Assembly: GCA_030068145.1 (NCBI GenBank)
Contig: JAPJBO010000407.1
Coordinates: forward strand, 62,001-126,000
DNA length: 64,000 bases
Direction of reading: 5' to 3'
DNA from: Diplonema papillatum
Lineage: Eukaryota; Euglenozoa; Diplonemea; Diplonemida; Diplonemidae
How positions within the stretch are numbered: the first letter of the stretch is position 1; each line of letters starts with the position of its first letter. The notes under the pieces were generated by a model that was given only the letters and a program-made list of their open reading frames with translations, had not been told where the DNA came from and ran no database searches. Below, piece after piece: positions 18,532 through 29,460 of the stretch. A program made the translations under genes and the position numbers.

Positions 18532-20574
18532 TCACGGCCCGAAGTAAGGAAGGCTGTTGCGCACGATGCGGCCGGTCAGGGTGCAAGCGGTGCCGCCGAT
18601 GCGCGGGTCGACGGGGGTGAAGTGGAACGGGCCGACGACCATGTCCTCGGGGGCGAGCTTGACGGAGAAGACGGCCAGCGCCTCTCTGGCGTCCTTCGCG
18701 TCCTTGCCACCGGGGGTCGTCGCGACCAGTTCGAGCGTGACGGCTTGCTGGCTCGCGGGGACGAGGAAGTACTGCACTTCGTTGAAGAACGGGTTCTCCA
18801 GCGCGCTCCGCAGCTCGTATTCCGCCTTCGCCCGGTCAAGCCACTCAGGCACCTCGGCGGAGGCGAGCCTGTAGTACTCCTCGACGAGGGTCTGTGGCAG
18901 CCCCACGACGCTCGCCACGACAGACGGGTCGAGACAGAGGTCGTTCATCCGGGCGATGACGCCGAGCAGCATGTCGTTGCGGGCTTGCTGGTCGCCACGA
19001 GTCCACGCGGCCTTCCCAGGGGCAGACAGCGCGAGGAAGCGGCCGCCGGCGGTGGCGGCGATGCGCAAGGGGAGCAGCTCCGTTTCCGTCGGCGGCGGCT
19101 GGATGGCCATGTGGGCGAGTTCCAGCGCAACGAGAGTCACCGGCTCCTGCTGCGCGGCCGCCGCCGGCCCATCCTCCGGAACGCACGCGCCCGGCCGCTC
19201 GCCTCCCGATTCGGGGGTTTGCGGTGACGACGTCCCAGCGCGGGGCGGGGTTCCCAACGCTGCGTCGGTGTACCGCCCGTTGCGGTGGCGACGCCACTCG
19301 ACGCGTACCTTGACGGTGCCGCAGGGGTGGAGCTTCAGGGTGTTAACTTTTCCCGGGACTAGTTTCTGTGGGGCTTGCGGCGCGCAGGCCGGCGAGGATG
19401 ACGACGATGCGGCGGACGACGCCGACGAACACGATCCGGCCAAGCTTTCGTCACCGGGGGGCATGTCCAACGCAGCTGTGCACGATGCGATGGAGACGTC
19501 CCTTTGGTCCAACACCTCGCAGACGACCTGCTGCGTTGTGCAGAACAGCGGGAAGCAAGCTCCGGGTGCGCCGGCGGCAGCGAGACGGAACCGTACCTTC
19601 GTCTGCAAGGTCTCGTCGCACCACAGCAGCGACTGCTGCGCCTGCGACAGCCCTTTGACGCCGGCGGCCTGCAGGAACAGCACGCCCATCGGCGGCGGGC
19701 AGCGGGACCGCGCCGACGACAGCGGCGAGAGCCCGCGGTTGAGCGTGAGGCCGACCCGGTTCGGCAGCACCACCAGGGACGCGATACCGTCTTCGACGGC
19801 GCGGCGCAGCGCCTGGCTGACTCCCGGGAGCGTTTCCGCGATGATGCCGAGGCCGGAAAGCCTGATCTCCGTCGCCGGCTTGTTCGGGAAAAAGACCTGC
19901 GCCGCGTTAAAAAAAGGGACGCTCGCGCACGGCGGCCCGAGGATGACGGACAAGTCGCCGTGCACCTGCAAATTGTTGATCCCGGCCGACACTCCGACCA
20001 GGCCAGTGCCGGGACCCGCGTCGATGACGATGTCGGTGTTGGCGTTCCAGTCGAGGCGCGTGTTCATGCGGAGAGACCCATCGGTCAGCTTCACGATCTG
20101 CGTGTGCGAAAGCGACGGCCCCTCATCCCCCAGCGACACCGAGCACACCCGCAGACTCGCCGTCAGCGTCGCCGAAAGCACCTTCCGCAGGGTGTCTGCG
20201 ATGTGCCGCGCCACGTACGGCCACACCGCCTTCATCAAAGCGTTCGCCCACACCTCGCCCCCCCTCCCCAGCACGTTCACCTCCCTGAAGTCCCGGATGG
20301 CGGCCGGCGCCGCTTGGGTCATCTCGAGGTCGGTATTGTCACCCGTCGCGTTGGCTGTCAGGTTGATGGTAACCCAGTCGACGTCCTCTTCGTCCGACGT
20401 GTCCTGCTCGGTCAGGTGCGCGTGGAGGTCGTTCGTGCTGGGCAGGGTGGCTGTATACGTCATGCGCTCGTCGATGGACGGATCAAAGGACGACGATTGC
20501 ATAGTATCGATCCGCGACCTCGGCTCGATCTCCGACTCGTCCGTCTGATTGGTGGTTTTCTTCGCGTGATTCAA
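18532..20574 (-). CDS. SMP and C2 domain membrane-contact/lipid-transfer protein (E-Syt/tricalbin type)
   Basis: 680 residues. Residues ~106-278 look like an SMP domain of the extended-synaptotagmin/tricalbin family, a lipid-binding barrel that moves lipids at ER-plasma membrane contacts: WANALMKAVWPYV at the start, a long beta-rich middle (DGSLRMNTRLDWNANTDIVI), the PFFNAAQVFFPNKP region and the characteristic LVVLPNRVGL end. A C2-like domain follows (~296-428, starting MGVLFLQAAGVKGLS). After a Ser/Pro-rich linker there is a second beta-rich C2-like region (~475-680). The usual N-terminal membrane hairpin is absent before the SMP, so an upstream exon may be missing. Ca-binding Asp clusters are not obvious, so lipid binding may be Ca-independent. 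The stop follows SLPYFGP, beside three partial copies of this end. Confidence 0.75.
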   Translation of the reverse strand: MNHAKKTTNQTDESEIEPRSRIDTMQSSSFDPSIDERMTYTATLPSTNDLHAHLTEQDTSDEEDVDWVTINLTANATGDNTDLEMTQAAPAAIRDFREVNVLGRGGEVWANALMKAVWPYVARHIADTLRKVLSATLTASLRVCSVSLGDEGPSLSHTQIVKLTDGSLRMNTRLDWNANTDIVIDAGPGTGLVGVSAGINNLQVHGDLSVILGPPCASVPFFNAAQVFFPNKPATEIRLSGLGIIAETLPGVSQALRRAVEDGIASLVVLPNRVGLTLNRGLSPLSSARSRCPPPMGVLFLQAAGVKGLSQAQQSLLWCDETLQTKVRFRLAAAGAPGACFPLFCTTQQVVCEVLDQRDVSIASCTAALDMPPGDESLAGSCSSASSAASSSSSPACAPQAPQKLVPGKVNTLKLHPCGTVKVRVEWRRHRNGRYTDAALGTPPRAGTSSPQTPESGGERPGACVPEDGPAAAAQQEPVTLVALELAHMAIQPPPTETELLPLRIAATAGGRFLALSAPGKAAWTRGDQQARNDMLLGVIARMNDLCLDPSVVASVVGLPQTLVEEYYRLASAEVPEWLDRAKAEYELRSALENPFFNEVQYFLVPASQQAVTLELVATTPGGKDAKDAREALAVFSVKLAPEDMVVGPFHFTPVDPRIGGTACTLTGRIVRNSLPYFGP

Positions 20575-20639
20575 AGATGCGCGCCCCGTGGTTCAAGAGA
20601 AGGCCGGACTTCAAAGTCTCCGGTTCATAAAGGACCCAC

Positions 20640-20719
20640 TTTTTGCCGGGGGGGAAAATGTTTCTTGGGTTTGAAGAGCGCGTGGTGCTTGCACCACCCG
20701 GGGGGGGGGGGGGGGGGGG
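20640..20719 (+). repeat. G-tract-bounded ~50-bp module
   Basis: A sequence containing TTGGGTTTGAAGAGCGCGTG, then GTGCTTGCACCACCC, lies between two G runs, the right one about 20 G long. The same module (TGGGTTTGAAGAGCGCGTGG) lies between G runs at 24723-24758. Confidence 0.65.
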
Positions 20720-23050
20720 CAAGGAAGATAAAATACACTGACTCAGCTTGAATAAAATAAAATAAAATAAAATACAATAAAATACAATAAAATACAATAA
20801 AATACAAGCACCATGTAACAGTAGCAGTTCTTCAGGTTTGCAGCCTGGCAGCTAAAAGTCTCGCTACATTTTGTTACCGTTTTGTAGATTTCCTTTGCTG
20901 CTGTTGGTTTTAGGGTGCCACAGCATTCTACTCATACCAAATCATTGAAAATGCTCAGGAAAGTTAGGCGTCGTTTCTCTGTGTCGTTTCTCTAACCACT
21001 CCGTGCTAATTTGAGCTTCAGCCGGCTCCCTCTGCACGCATTCAGCATTTCTGATGTACCTGGGCCCAGCAAGTTTTCCTTGTTGTTATGACTTTTTGCG
21101 CTTTGCTTTACCTACAGGACAGTGCTCACAAACAGACAGTGCAAAAAGTACTTTGCGCGAATCTAACATGATTCCTATGTGCTCTGCTGGATGTTCTGCT
21201 GGAATGTAAAGACTGGCTAATAATACCGGGTTGTTTTTGGTTTTACCCCTAAAAATGTGAACTTGCACTTTAAAAAAAAGTTTCCCCCATTGAAGTTGCT
21301 TAAACTGTGGGGAGACGGTGCTGAACAGCCCATCAAAATTGAACCATACCACGTGTATTTTATTTTTCAAATTTTCGGGCCTGAAAAATACATAAAATAC
21401 AATAAAATACAGTAAAATAAAATACAATAAAATGGTGTGATCCATATGCCCGGTGCAAACCCGGCACAAACCCGGAAAAACTCAAGGGGGGTCCGATTTT
21501 TTATTTTGCACTACCCCTTCAGGTTATGGCAGGTGATCGCTGCAATCAAGCTAACCAGGGTCCTGTCGAGTAAAAACCAACACCAATTAATATGTAGGTC
21601 CACCGCAGAAGGTACCTGGAATGCTTTGCCATTGCAGCGCTAAATGCACATCTCTGACAGACAGGAACCACTATTTTCCAAAGCCTCCAGAGGGCAAGCC
21701 CGGTTGTGCTTGACGCAACGGACTACAACCGACCACCAGCCAGCAATTGCCTCAAACTCCCCCGATACTACGGGAACCGAGGAGCCTAGTACAAGCAGAT
21801 TAACCCTCTGCCCTCGCTGTTTCCAAATGAAGCATCAATTCCAAATTCATGTGTCATGCTGGCTCTTGCCGGATGCTAGCGAGCGAGCTTCGTTACTTCA
21901 CCACCGCGCCGTAGCCTCCATTGTGCCCTGGGTTCCATGATTGGCTGTTCTCGGCCGGTGTGCCCGAGTCGGTGTTTCCTCGTCTTTACACTTCTTCTTC
22001 GATTGTTTAACCCCAACGTCCGGGTCTGCCACTGGTGCGGCCCCGTTTTTCCGCTCCTGCTTCACCTCATGCTTCCATCCGGGCCTGCCTGCGCTTCCAG
22101 TCCGCTGGGTATTGTTCCTGGGGGTGAATTTTCCATTTCGGGTCGCCGTTTTCGAGCGACCTGCCTGGGGTACGGCACGCTCTCTCGCTTGCCATCTTGC
22201 CTGCTCGCAGAAAGCTGCATTTGCGGCATCATCGTCTGCATCGATGTTCTGCATCCGCGGTACTTTTCAGTCGACAACTACTGCTCCCGACACATTGAGC
22301 TAATGCTAACTCCACTGCAGAACGAGTGGTGACCTGTCTCTGCTAATTGCGTGACGCTTGTTTGCATGCAGTTGCGCGTCCACGAACGCCACGCACCCAT
22401 GCTCGGTAGCCATTCCTCCCAGCTGCCGGGGCTGTTGGTACCCGCATTTTGGAGTGCATCGAAACCCCTGCAGAGCTCAAACAGCGGCTTGGTCAGCCAC
22501 AGTTTGAAAGGATGCGGAACCAAAGGTAGCAGTCTGCTCAGGCCATCTTTAGCCATCCGACAGCACCTTCTAGGCGAGAGGGAAAACCGGTTGTACTTGA
22601 TGGGCGGGGAACCCGCCCGTCCGAACCGCTTGTTGCCGACTTCTGTTCCGATGGCACAGCCGAGCGGGTTGAGCGTGGGAACTTCTGTCCCTCGTTCTGA
22701 ATCGATGGAGATGCTTGCTTCTCTTTCCGTTTTCCAAGCTACGGAAGGGGCCTCAAACCGACAAAATATACACGATACCGAAGCCCGTAGGCTGATTATG
22801 ACAGAAGGGCGAGGGACCGCAAAGTGCGGGACAAACCCCCACGAGCACCAGACGATCATGAAACGTGGCAAAATCCACCGCGAAGCCTGAAATCTCCACG
22901 ACCAAGGGTGCTAGCGGGTGCTGGGGAGAGAAAAATAAAAAACCCGGACCCCCCCCCCGGTACAAACCCGGCACAAACCCGGCACAAACCCGGAAAACTC
23001 CAGGGTGGATCACACCATAAAATACAATATAATAAAATACTCTTCCTTGG
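20719..23050. mobile_element. 2.3-kb AAGGAAGA/GGTGTGATCCA inverted-repeat element
   Basis: The left end reads CAAGGAAGATAAAATACAC and the right end on the minus strand CAAGGAAGAGTATTTTATTA. Further in, ATGGTGTGATCCATATGCCC (21431) is mirrored by ATGGTGTGATCCACCCTGG near 23015. Both are next to (ACAAACCCGGC)n and a G run. About 670 bp sits between the two left-end blocks and is absent at the right end, suggesting an inner insertion bordered by (AATAAAATAC)n. Poly-G tracts flank both outer ends on the same strand, as if the element had entered a G tract. Interior frames are uncertain; the minus frames 22254-21898 (basic) and 22871-22278 look the most gene-like but have no known domain. Confidence 0.5.
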
Positions 23051-23059
23051 GGGTAGGGG

Positions 23060-23395
23060 GGGGCAAACTCTGAAAACTGCGCCACTTAGCCTTTTTCTGG
23101 CGTTATAGTGCTTTTTAGGCCAATCTTTGAACCAACACCCTTTTTTCAGCACATGATGACTTTGTGGGGGGTGTTTGGCAGTCTGCAGTGCATAATAGTG
23201 CCTTCTTGAGCCTTTTTGAGGCATTTTCAGCCCCTCATAGGCCTCGGTCGCTCGGCGGGTCACAAGCTCCCTGTGCAGCACCTGTGGTTCTGATCTTGTC
23301 GAAAACACCCCAACCTGGATCCAAAATCCACAGCAATGCCCTCACCGGTGACTGGCGGGTGCCAAAAGTTGGTAAAACAGGCCAAAACCTCCAGT
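23060..23395. other. Unassigned stretch
   Basis: Short frames only; I see nothing recognisable between the G-rich element end and the next tandem repeats. Confidence 0.4.
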
Positions 23396-23560
23396 TTTAT
23401 GGCCAGATTCACTAAATAGCCGGCCAGATGCACTGAATAGCTGGTGGGATTCACTAAATAGCTGGTCGGACTCACTAAATAGCTGGTCATATTCGCTAAA
23501 TAGCCGGTCGGATTCACTAAATAGCTGGTCAGAATCACTACATAGATGGTCAGACTTACT
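23395..23560 (+). repeat. TTCACTAAATAGCTGGTCGG tandem repeat
   Basis: About seven degenerate 22-24-bp units. The minus frame through it gives a periodic Tyr/Leu/Val/Asn peptide of no evident meaning. Confidence 0.85.
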
Positions 23561-23920
23561 GAAATTCCAGAAAAAAGACAGAATTTCCGCTTTACCACCC
23601 TGAAATGCAGATATACAGATGAAATGCCACTAGAAACAATGAACCGGTGTCTGAAGTGCGGTCATTTCTCCACCAGACAAGTGAAGGGGTGCAAGAGCTG
23701 GAGTAAAAGGGATAGGAGGGATGGACGTACACTCGGGTGCATAAAACGAACCCGCGACACCTCGCACACCTCCGCAACCGATTGCGACCGACAACGACAC
23801 GCCTTTGTCAGCCCATCGAGTTGTCCAACGCGGCCACTCCTGACACAGTCAAGTGATCCCTCAGACACTGTGCAAACACGAGTGCCCAGCAGTCACACCT
23901 GGTAGATTCAGGAACCGAGG
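23560..23920. other. Unassigned stretch
   Basis: No gene or repeat recognised. Confidence 0.35.
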
Positions 23921-24040
23921 AGCATGGCCAGGAGGGCAGGAACGTGGTCAGGAGCGCAGAACCGCGGTCAGGAGCGGTGTTCAGGAGTACTGGACCGTGG
24001 TCAGAAGCGCAGGAATAAGTGCAGAACCGCAGGAACAGGG
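23920..24040 (+). repeat. GGTCAGGAGCGCAGAACCG degenerate tandem repeat
   Basis: Five or six degenerate ~20-bp units with the core GTCAGGAGCGCAGRA. Confidence 0.6.
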
Positions 24041-24240
24041 TGCTATCTGAAACGAGCAGCTATTTAGTAAGTGGCGCACCCCAAAAACATGAAATTTGCG
24101 TTTCACCTCTCTTTTAAGCCTCCTCAGTCGAAAACTAGGCCGGGAAATGAATTTCTTGTCCCCAGAGGACCCTTTAGGGCCCCAGGCATGGGTGCATGCT
24201 GCCGGCTTTACTCAGTTTCATTTTTGTCGAAAAAAGTTTG

Positions 24241-24722
24241 CCCCCCCCTAGGGCAGTGATGTTATCAAACGTTTGCAAGCGTACGTTTGACAAGATTTAT
24301 CAAACGCAAACGTTTGACAAACGTGCAAACGTGACGTTTGCCAATCGATGGACCGGGTCTGTGCACAGTACACGACCCTTGATAGCACTTGTCCACGTGG
24401 CTGCAGGCGGACACGACAAAAATAAGGGAACAAGACATCCTTCTGGTTCTCCTTGGGCGTGCACAGGGAGATACAGGGAGATACTAGCCTTCAGCAAGTG
24501 TTCCCTCCCACTTTCTGGGGCCCTGGGCATGAAGATCTTGCCCTTGTGGCTCAAGTGTTCACAAGCCGACCCCACACTCGGATCCCCACTTCAGGCACAG
24601 CCAGCGCCTCACTCACGTTTGATACACGTTTGACATGAATTTTGCAAACGCAAACGTTTGTCAAACGTTCAAACGTTTAACGCTTGCCATGATCACTGCC
24701 CTAGGGGGGGGGGGGGGGGGGG
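24241..24722. mobile_element. TIR element 1 (C-run/TAGGGCAGTGAT ends)
   Basis: 482 bp. The left end is a C run followed by TAGGGCAGTGATGTTATC; the right end is the inverse, with ATCACTGCCCTA then a G run. Both subterminal regions are packed with CAAACGTTTG-like palindromes and TTTGACAAACGT. No coding capacity is visible, so it would be a non-autonomous element. Confidence 0.75.
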
Positions 24723-24758
24723 AATGTTTCTGGGTTTGAAGAGCGCGTGGTGCTGCGT

Positions 24759-25805
24759 GGGGGGGTAGATACTTTTCCCATTTTTTGGATTTTTTTTTCA
24801 CCTCTACCTACTGCATCCGGAGGTGAAAATAGGGTGTGCATGTGCTACATGCGCCTCACGTTGACCGGAGAGGTAGAAAAATGGGGTTTTTACTGGAATA
24901 CCGCCAGAACACCTTTGAAAGGTGGACAAAATACCATAAAAAAGGCCAAAACCAAATGTTGACTTTATTCCTGAAATCCCACATTTTTGGATTTTGTCGC
25001 ATTCTTGCCGACCGAAGGGACTGGAAGACATGTTGAAAAAGGAACCCAGACCACAAGGGAAGTGACTTCTTTGGGAAACGGGGTGAGCCCACTGCAAAAA
25101 TGCAGCCGACGTCCCCTCCTTGACTGCCTTGGCCACGGGTCCCCTTTCACTACCTATCGCCGCGAAAAGTGCGCCCGGCCGCACGGCGTGTGCACGCGCA
25201 CGACACGCCGTGCATGCGCATCACGGGGCAAGAGAGTTTAGTTGTCCGCTGACAACTTTGATACGACTTCTTCTCGCTCTTTAGCACAGCGCTGCACAAA
25301 TTTGCTGGCTCGCGCGGTTGTCCATCGCCACATAACGGTCGGAAAACCTCTAACGAGCAATGAATGCTGCCGCGCCTCGAAGTATTCCGCATATCCATCT
25401 TGGAGTATGGAACAGAGTTTCTCTATGCACAGCAACTGGGCGGAGTATTTTCTCCCTGCCCACTTTGTCAGGGAAGATCTATCAGATCATTCTTGGCAGG
25501 CAAGCCCGCAAACCCGGGTTTGTGGTACAGATGGTGTCAAGGTGTTTGCGGGTCTAGCACTGTTCCTGCACCACATTTTCGCACCAGTATTGCTCTCTAC
25601 AGGGCTTCGCTGATCGTCCTGCCGTCCCCTCCTGAGCTCAATCTTTCGTCATTCCTGGGGGGTTTGGGGGCCATTTTGGGTACTGCCAGGGTGGTACACG
25701 AGTTCCGGGACCGATTGCGGACCCCAAGAGCCCATGTTCAGCTGCAGGGTGTGCCTTTGCATCAAAATCCGAATCAAGTCAACATTTGGGAGTATCTACC
25801 CCCCC
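24759..25805. mobile_element. TIR element A (GGGGGTAGATACT ends), copy 1
   Basis: About 1.05 kb. The left end is GGGGGGTAGATACTTTTCCC; the right end is the inverse (GGGAGTATCTACCCCCC). Its ~400-bp left half and ~250-bp right half match 27078-28125 in the same orientation. Its last C run is shared with the first C run of the next element. No domain was recognised in the frames. Confidence 0.7.
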
Positions 25806-27084
25806 TAGGGCTATGTAGGATGGAAACGTTGGAAACGTTTCCGTTTCCGTTTCCGTTTCCGTTTCCTTCTTTTTGGCGGTGGATGGAAACGCCGTTTCTT
25901 TTCAAAAGAAACGGCTGGTATGCCACTAGTATACTGGCTGAAGGTCCGACCGGAAATGTGTTCCGAACGGCGGACCCCGCCATCCAGTGGGAACCATGGA
26001 CAAGGGAGGAAAGAAGCATAAGAGTTGCGACCGCGCAACCACACGCATCCGGTTGTGATGACTTTGAGGTCTGCAGCTCTTTATACCAATGGCTGTTGTG
26101 GCGACGATGCTCTGTTGATGCGAGGCCGTTGGCCAACGCGCTGAAGACGATCGGGAAAGCACATCCGCTTCCAATAATAGGCTATACAGATACGATCGTT
26201 CAGGACAGCGGGAGCACCGCCGCACCACAGGCTACAAGACCGGGGGTTTTCAGCGGTGTAAGACAAAGAGGGAGTGCAAGCAGCATCAGGAGATGAGAAG
26301 GGCACACGTATGCCGGGGCAATGTTGAACCCGCCAGAAAAGCGATGGCCACGCAGTAACGTGTGTGTTAAACATCGATTGCCACAGTGCACCTGCATACG
26401 ACGACGGGTGGCAACCGTCACCGGAAGGGGCACCATCGGGCGGTGTTGTCGGAGCATAGACAGCGACGGCAGGAAGAACCCCACCGACAATGCAGAAGAG
26501 GACTGCAGATTCAAAAAGCCCCACTCGGCACGGCCGCCGATACAAGTAAACATGAGAACGTGGGTTGGCAGCAGCAGAGGACGAAGTGGTAGGCACAGAA
26601 GAGTGGAATCTGGTGTCAGAAAACCTCAGCATCCGCATGTGACGGCATTCTGCATCATTAGCTTGTGGTTTCCTATTTGCTCGTCTCAGATCGCCGACGA
26701 AAGAAAGCGGTGAGCATCAGCGACTGCACAAACGAGACCGCGACGACACACAAGAAGGGGCCGAGCCAAGTCGAAGAACAGCCCAGGAAGGGCCCTGAAG
26801 AGTCAAAGAGCCCGCCAGAAGACGGAGGAAGAGAAGTGCCCGTAGATCAAAAGAAGAAGGTGATCCCGCCCTCTGAAAAGAAAGCCAAAATTTGGCTGGA
26901 AACTGACACCCGACGGACACACAGAAGGACCCGCGAAGTGGTATCCTATAGGACCCCTCAGCATGAGGAGCCTTCCGGCGTTTCTTTTAAAAGAAACGGA
27001 AACGTTTCCGTTTCCGTTTCCGTTTCCATATTTCGAAAAAACTAAAAGAAACGGCGTTTCCATCCAACTTAGCCCTAGGGGGGG
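25799..27084. mobile_element. TIR element 2 (TAGGGCTA ends, GGAAAC arrays)
   Basis: 1286 bp. The left end is CCCCCCTAGGGCTATGTAGG, then ATGGAAACG; the right end on the minus strand is the same with one or two changes. GTTTCC/GGAAAC hexamer arrays and an AAGAAACGG motif lie just inside each end. Frames inside (plus 26665-27045, Lys/Glu-rich; minus 26638-26081) have no recognised domain. Confidence 0.75.
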
Positions 27085-28125
27085 AAGATACTTTTCCCAT
27101 TTTTGGATTTTTTCATCTCAAAGTACTGCATCCGAACGTGAAAATGGGGTATGCATGTGTTTCATGCGCCTCACTTTGACCAGAGAGGTAGAAAAATGGG
27201 GTTTTCACCGGAATTACGCCAGACCACCTTCGAAAAGTGGTCAATATACCATAAACAAGGCCAAACTCAAATGTTGCCTTTATTCCTAAATTTGCACATT
27301 TGGGGCTTCTCAGCCGCTTCTGTCGCGTCTGTCCGACCGAAGGGACCTGAAGACCTGTTTCAAAAAGAAACAGACCGCAAAGGAAGAGACCTCAATGAGA
27401 AACGGGGCGAGCTCATTGCAAGAATGCAGCCAGTGTCCCTTTCTTGACTGCCTTAGCAACGGGTCCCCATTCACACGGGTTTGCCTGTCGCCTTGCACGG
27501 ACGGAGGATGACAGAACGCTTGGTGGTCATTCCACACACGTCCGTCCTGCAGCGCGGGGTTAGGGCAGCAATTTTTGATGCGCACACGTGCACACCAATT
27601 CAGAAGGTTTGCACGGCCGCACGTACGGCGCACGCTCGCGGCTGACTGGCGCAACCAAAGAGTGAGGGGCGGCAGCTTTATCATCGTCTACTTCGCCAAA
27701 TTCGCGAAGTGAAGTGTGGATAGGCTGATACATGTATAAGATGTATGCACTGCGACAACAACTAATTGTGGGAGTACACCCGTGCCTTTTTGCCATTCCG
27801 TCTCGGGAACTGTTCTCTTGGCTCTGTGGGCCCCCCAACTGTCACATACCGGAAGTGTCACGGTGCTTTCAACCCTCAGCCCTGTTCCTTCAAAAAAATC
27901 ATCTTTTCTTGCTCTCTACAGGTCTTCGCCGGTCGTCCTGTTGTCCCCTCCCGAACTCAATCTTTCGTCACTCCTGGTGGGTCTTGGGGCTATTGTGGGT
28001 ACTGCCAGGGTGGCAAACGAGTTCTGGAACCGATTTTGGACGCCAAGAGCCCATATTCAGCTGCAAGGCCGTGCCTTTGCACCAAAATCCGAATAAAGGC
28101 AACATTTGGGAGTATCTTCCCCCCT
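27078..28125. mobile_element. TIR element A, copy 2
   Basis: A diverged second copy of 24759-25805 in the same orientation: the left end GGGGGAAGATACTTTTCCC, shared internal landmarks (GGTAGAAAAATGGGGTTTT; CCAGGGTGG then GAGTTC) and the right end GGGAGTATCTTCCCCCC. It abuts element 2 on one side and element 3 on the other, sharing the G/C runs. Confidence 0.7.
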
Positions 28126-28758
28126 AAGGCTATGTTGGCAAGTAAACGCGTTTCCATCCGTTTTTTCCAAAACATGGAAACGGAAACGGAAACGGAAACG
28201 GCTCCTTGGTTTTGCAGGCTACCCACAAACCACGCGAACACCACCAGGGAATACTTCAAGGTGAGGTCCAGCCCCAGAAGTTGGAGCTAAAGAGGGTGCC
28301 CGAGTCACACTCGAAAAGCGGGTGTGTCACCCGCTTTTTTACTCCAGCTTTAACTCCAGCTTCTGAGGCTGCTCACATCCCCGACAGGGTGTGTCAACTT
28401 GCAGCCAAAACCGAAAAAACTGTTGCGCATACGAACCTTGTCGAGAAACTTTACGGGGAGGTCTCCAGGCCCAATTCTCTGAGTGCTTGGTTGCCACCAC
28501 TACGAAGGACCGCGCAGCTCGGGACTACTTCGGAGACAGCACCGTTTGCACAGATAAATTTGTTTTGCTGGCTTGGGAAATACCCCTAAAAATTTTCCCC
28601 CCGCCCATCCGAGGTGTGGTCACCTTACACACTGCAATCTGCAGCAGCCGTTTCCCAAATAAGGAAACGCCGTTTCCTTGAAAGTATGGAAACGGAAACG
28701 GAAACGGGAAACGTTTCCGTTTACTTGCCATCATAGCCCTAGGGGGGGGGGGGGGGGG
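28119..28758. mobile_element. TIR element 3 (TAGGGCTATG ends, GGAAAC arrays)
   Basis: 640 bp. The left end is CCCCCCTAAGGCTATGTTGG, then CAAGTAAACG; the right end on the minus strand is CCTAGGGCTATGATGGCAAG, then TAAACG. The ends and the hexamer arrays resemble element 2, but the interior differs and is short, so it is another non-autonomous relative. It ends in a 17-G run. Confidence 0.75.
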
Positions 28759-28899
28759 ACGAGGTCGTCAGTAACCCGAAAAATGACCCAGGTGGCCCTA
28801 AAACGAACCGGGACAACCTGGAAACCAGGCGGGCGGCGTCGTAGCCTTTGCTAGTTTTTCCTGCCCGGATGTCTTGGGTCAGAATCCCTGTCTTGGGCA

Positions 28900-29460
28900 A
28901 GGCCCTTGAAGGCCAGACATGTCAGTTCCAGATACTAAAGGCCTCAAAAGCCAGACATGACAGAGCAAGGCCGTTAAAAGCCAGACATGACAGTCTCGGG
29001 CCCTTCGAGGCCAAACATGGCGCAGCAAGGCCGTTAAAGGCCAGACATGACAGTTCCAGATACTAAAGACCTCAAAAGCCAGACATGACAGAGCAAGGCC
29101 GTTAAAAGTCAGACATGACAGTCTCGGGCCCTTCAAGGCCAAACATGGCGCAGCAAGGCCGTTAAAGGCCAGACATGACAGTTCCAGATACTAAAGACCT
29201 CAAAAGGCAGACATGACAGAGCAAGGCCGTTAAAAGCCAGACATGACAGTCTCAGGCCCTTCAAGGCCAAACATGGCGCAGCAAGGCCGTTAAAGGCCAG
29301 ACATGACAGTCTCAGGCCGTTAAAAGCCAGACACGACAGCCCCAGGCCCTTTGGGGCTAAACATGACAGAGCAAGACCTTGAAGGCCAGAAATGACAGCC
29401 CCAGACTCTCAAAGCCTAACATGGCGGCACAAGGCCCTTAAAGGCGAGACATGGCAGGTA
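28900..29460 (+). repeat. GGCCAGACATGACAG minisatellite
   Basis: About 20 units of 26-28 bp with the core AAGGCCGTTAAAAGCCAGAC, then ATGACAG, arranged in a higher-order period of about 128 bp. A shorter array of the same family is at 34790-34950. Confidence 0.9.

Noticed and set aside
18956..20751. Large plus-strand frames opposite the SMP/C2 gene
   Set aside because: Antisense shadows of a GC-rich gene. Only the minus frame shows SMP and C2 motifs.
25364..26296. 310-codon plus-strand gene
   Set aside because: It runs from the right half of element A across the C tract and GTTTCC array into element 2, so it is a chance frame over an element junction.
25799..28758. Telomere-related sequence, because of CCCTAGGG motifs
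   Set aside because: No tandem CCCTAAA or TTTAGGG array is present. The motif occurs only as the mirrored ends of elements.
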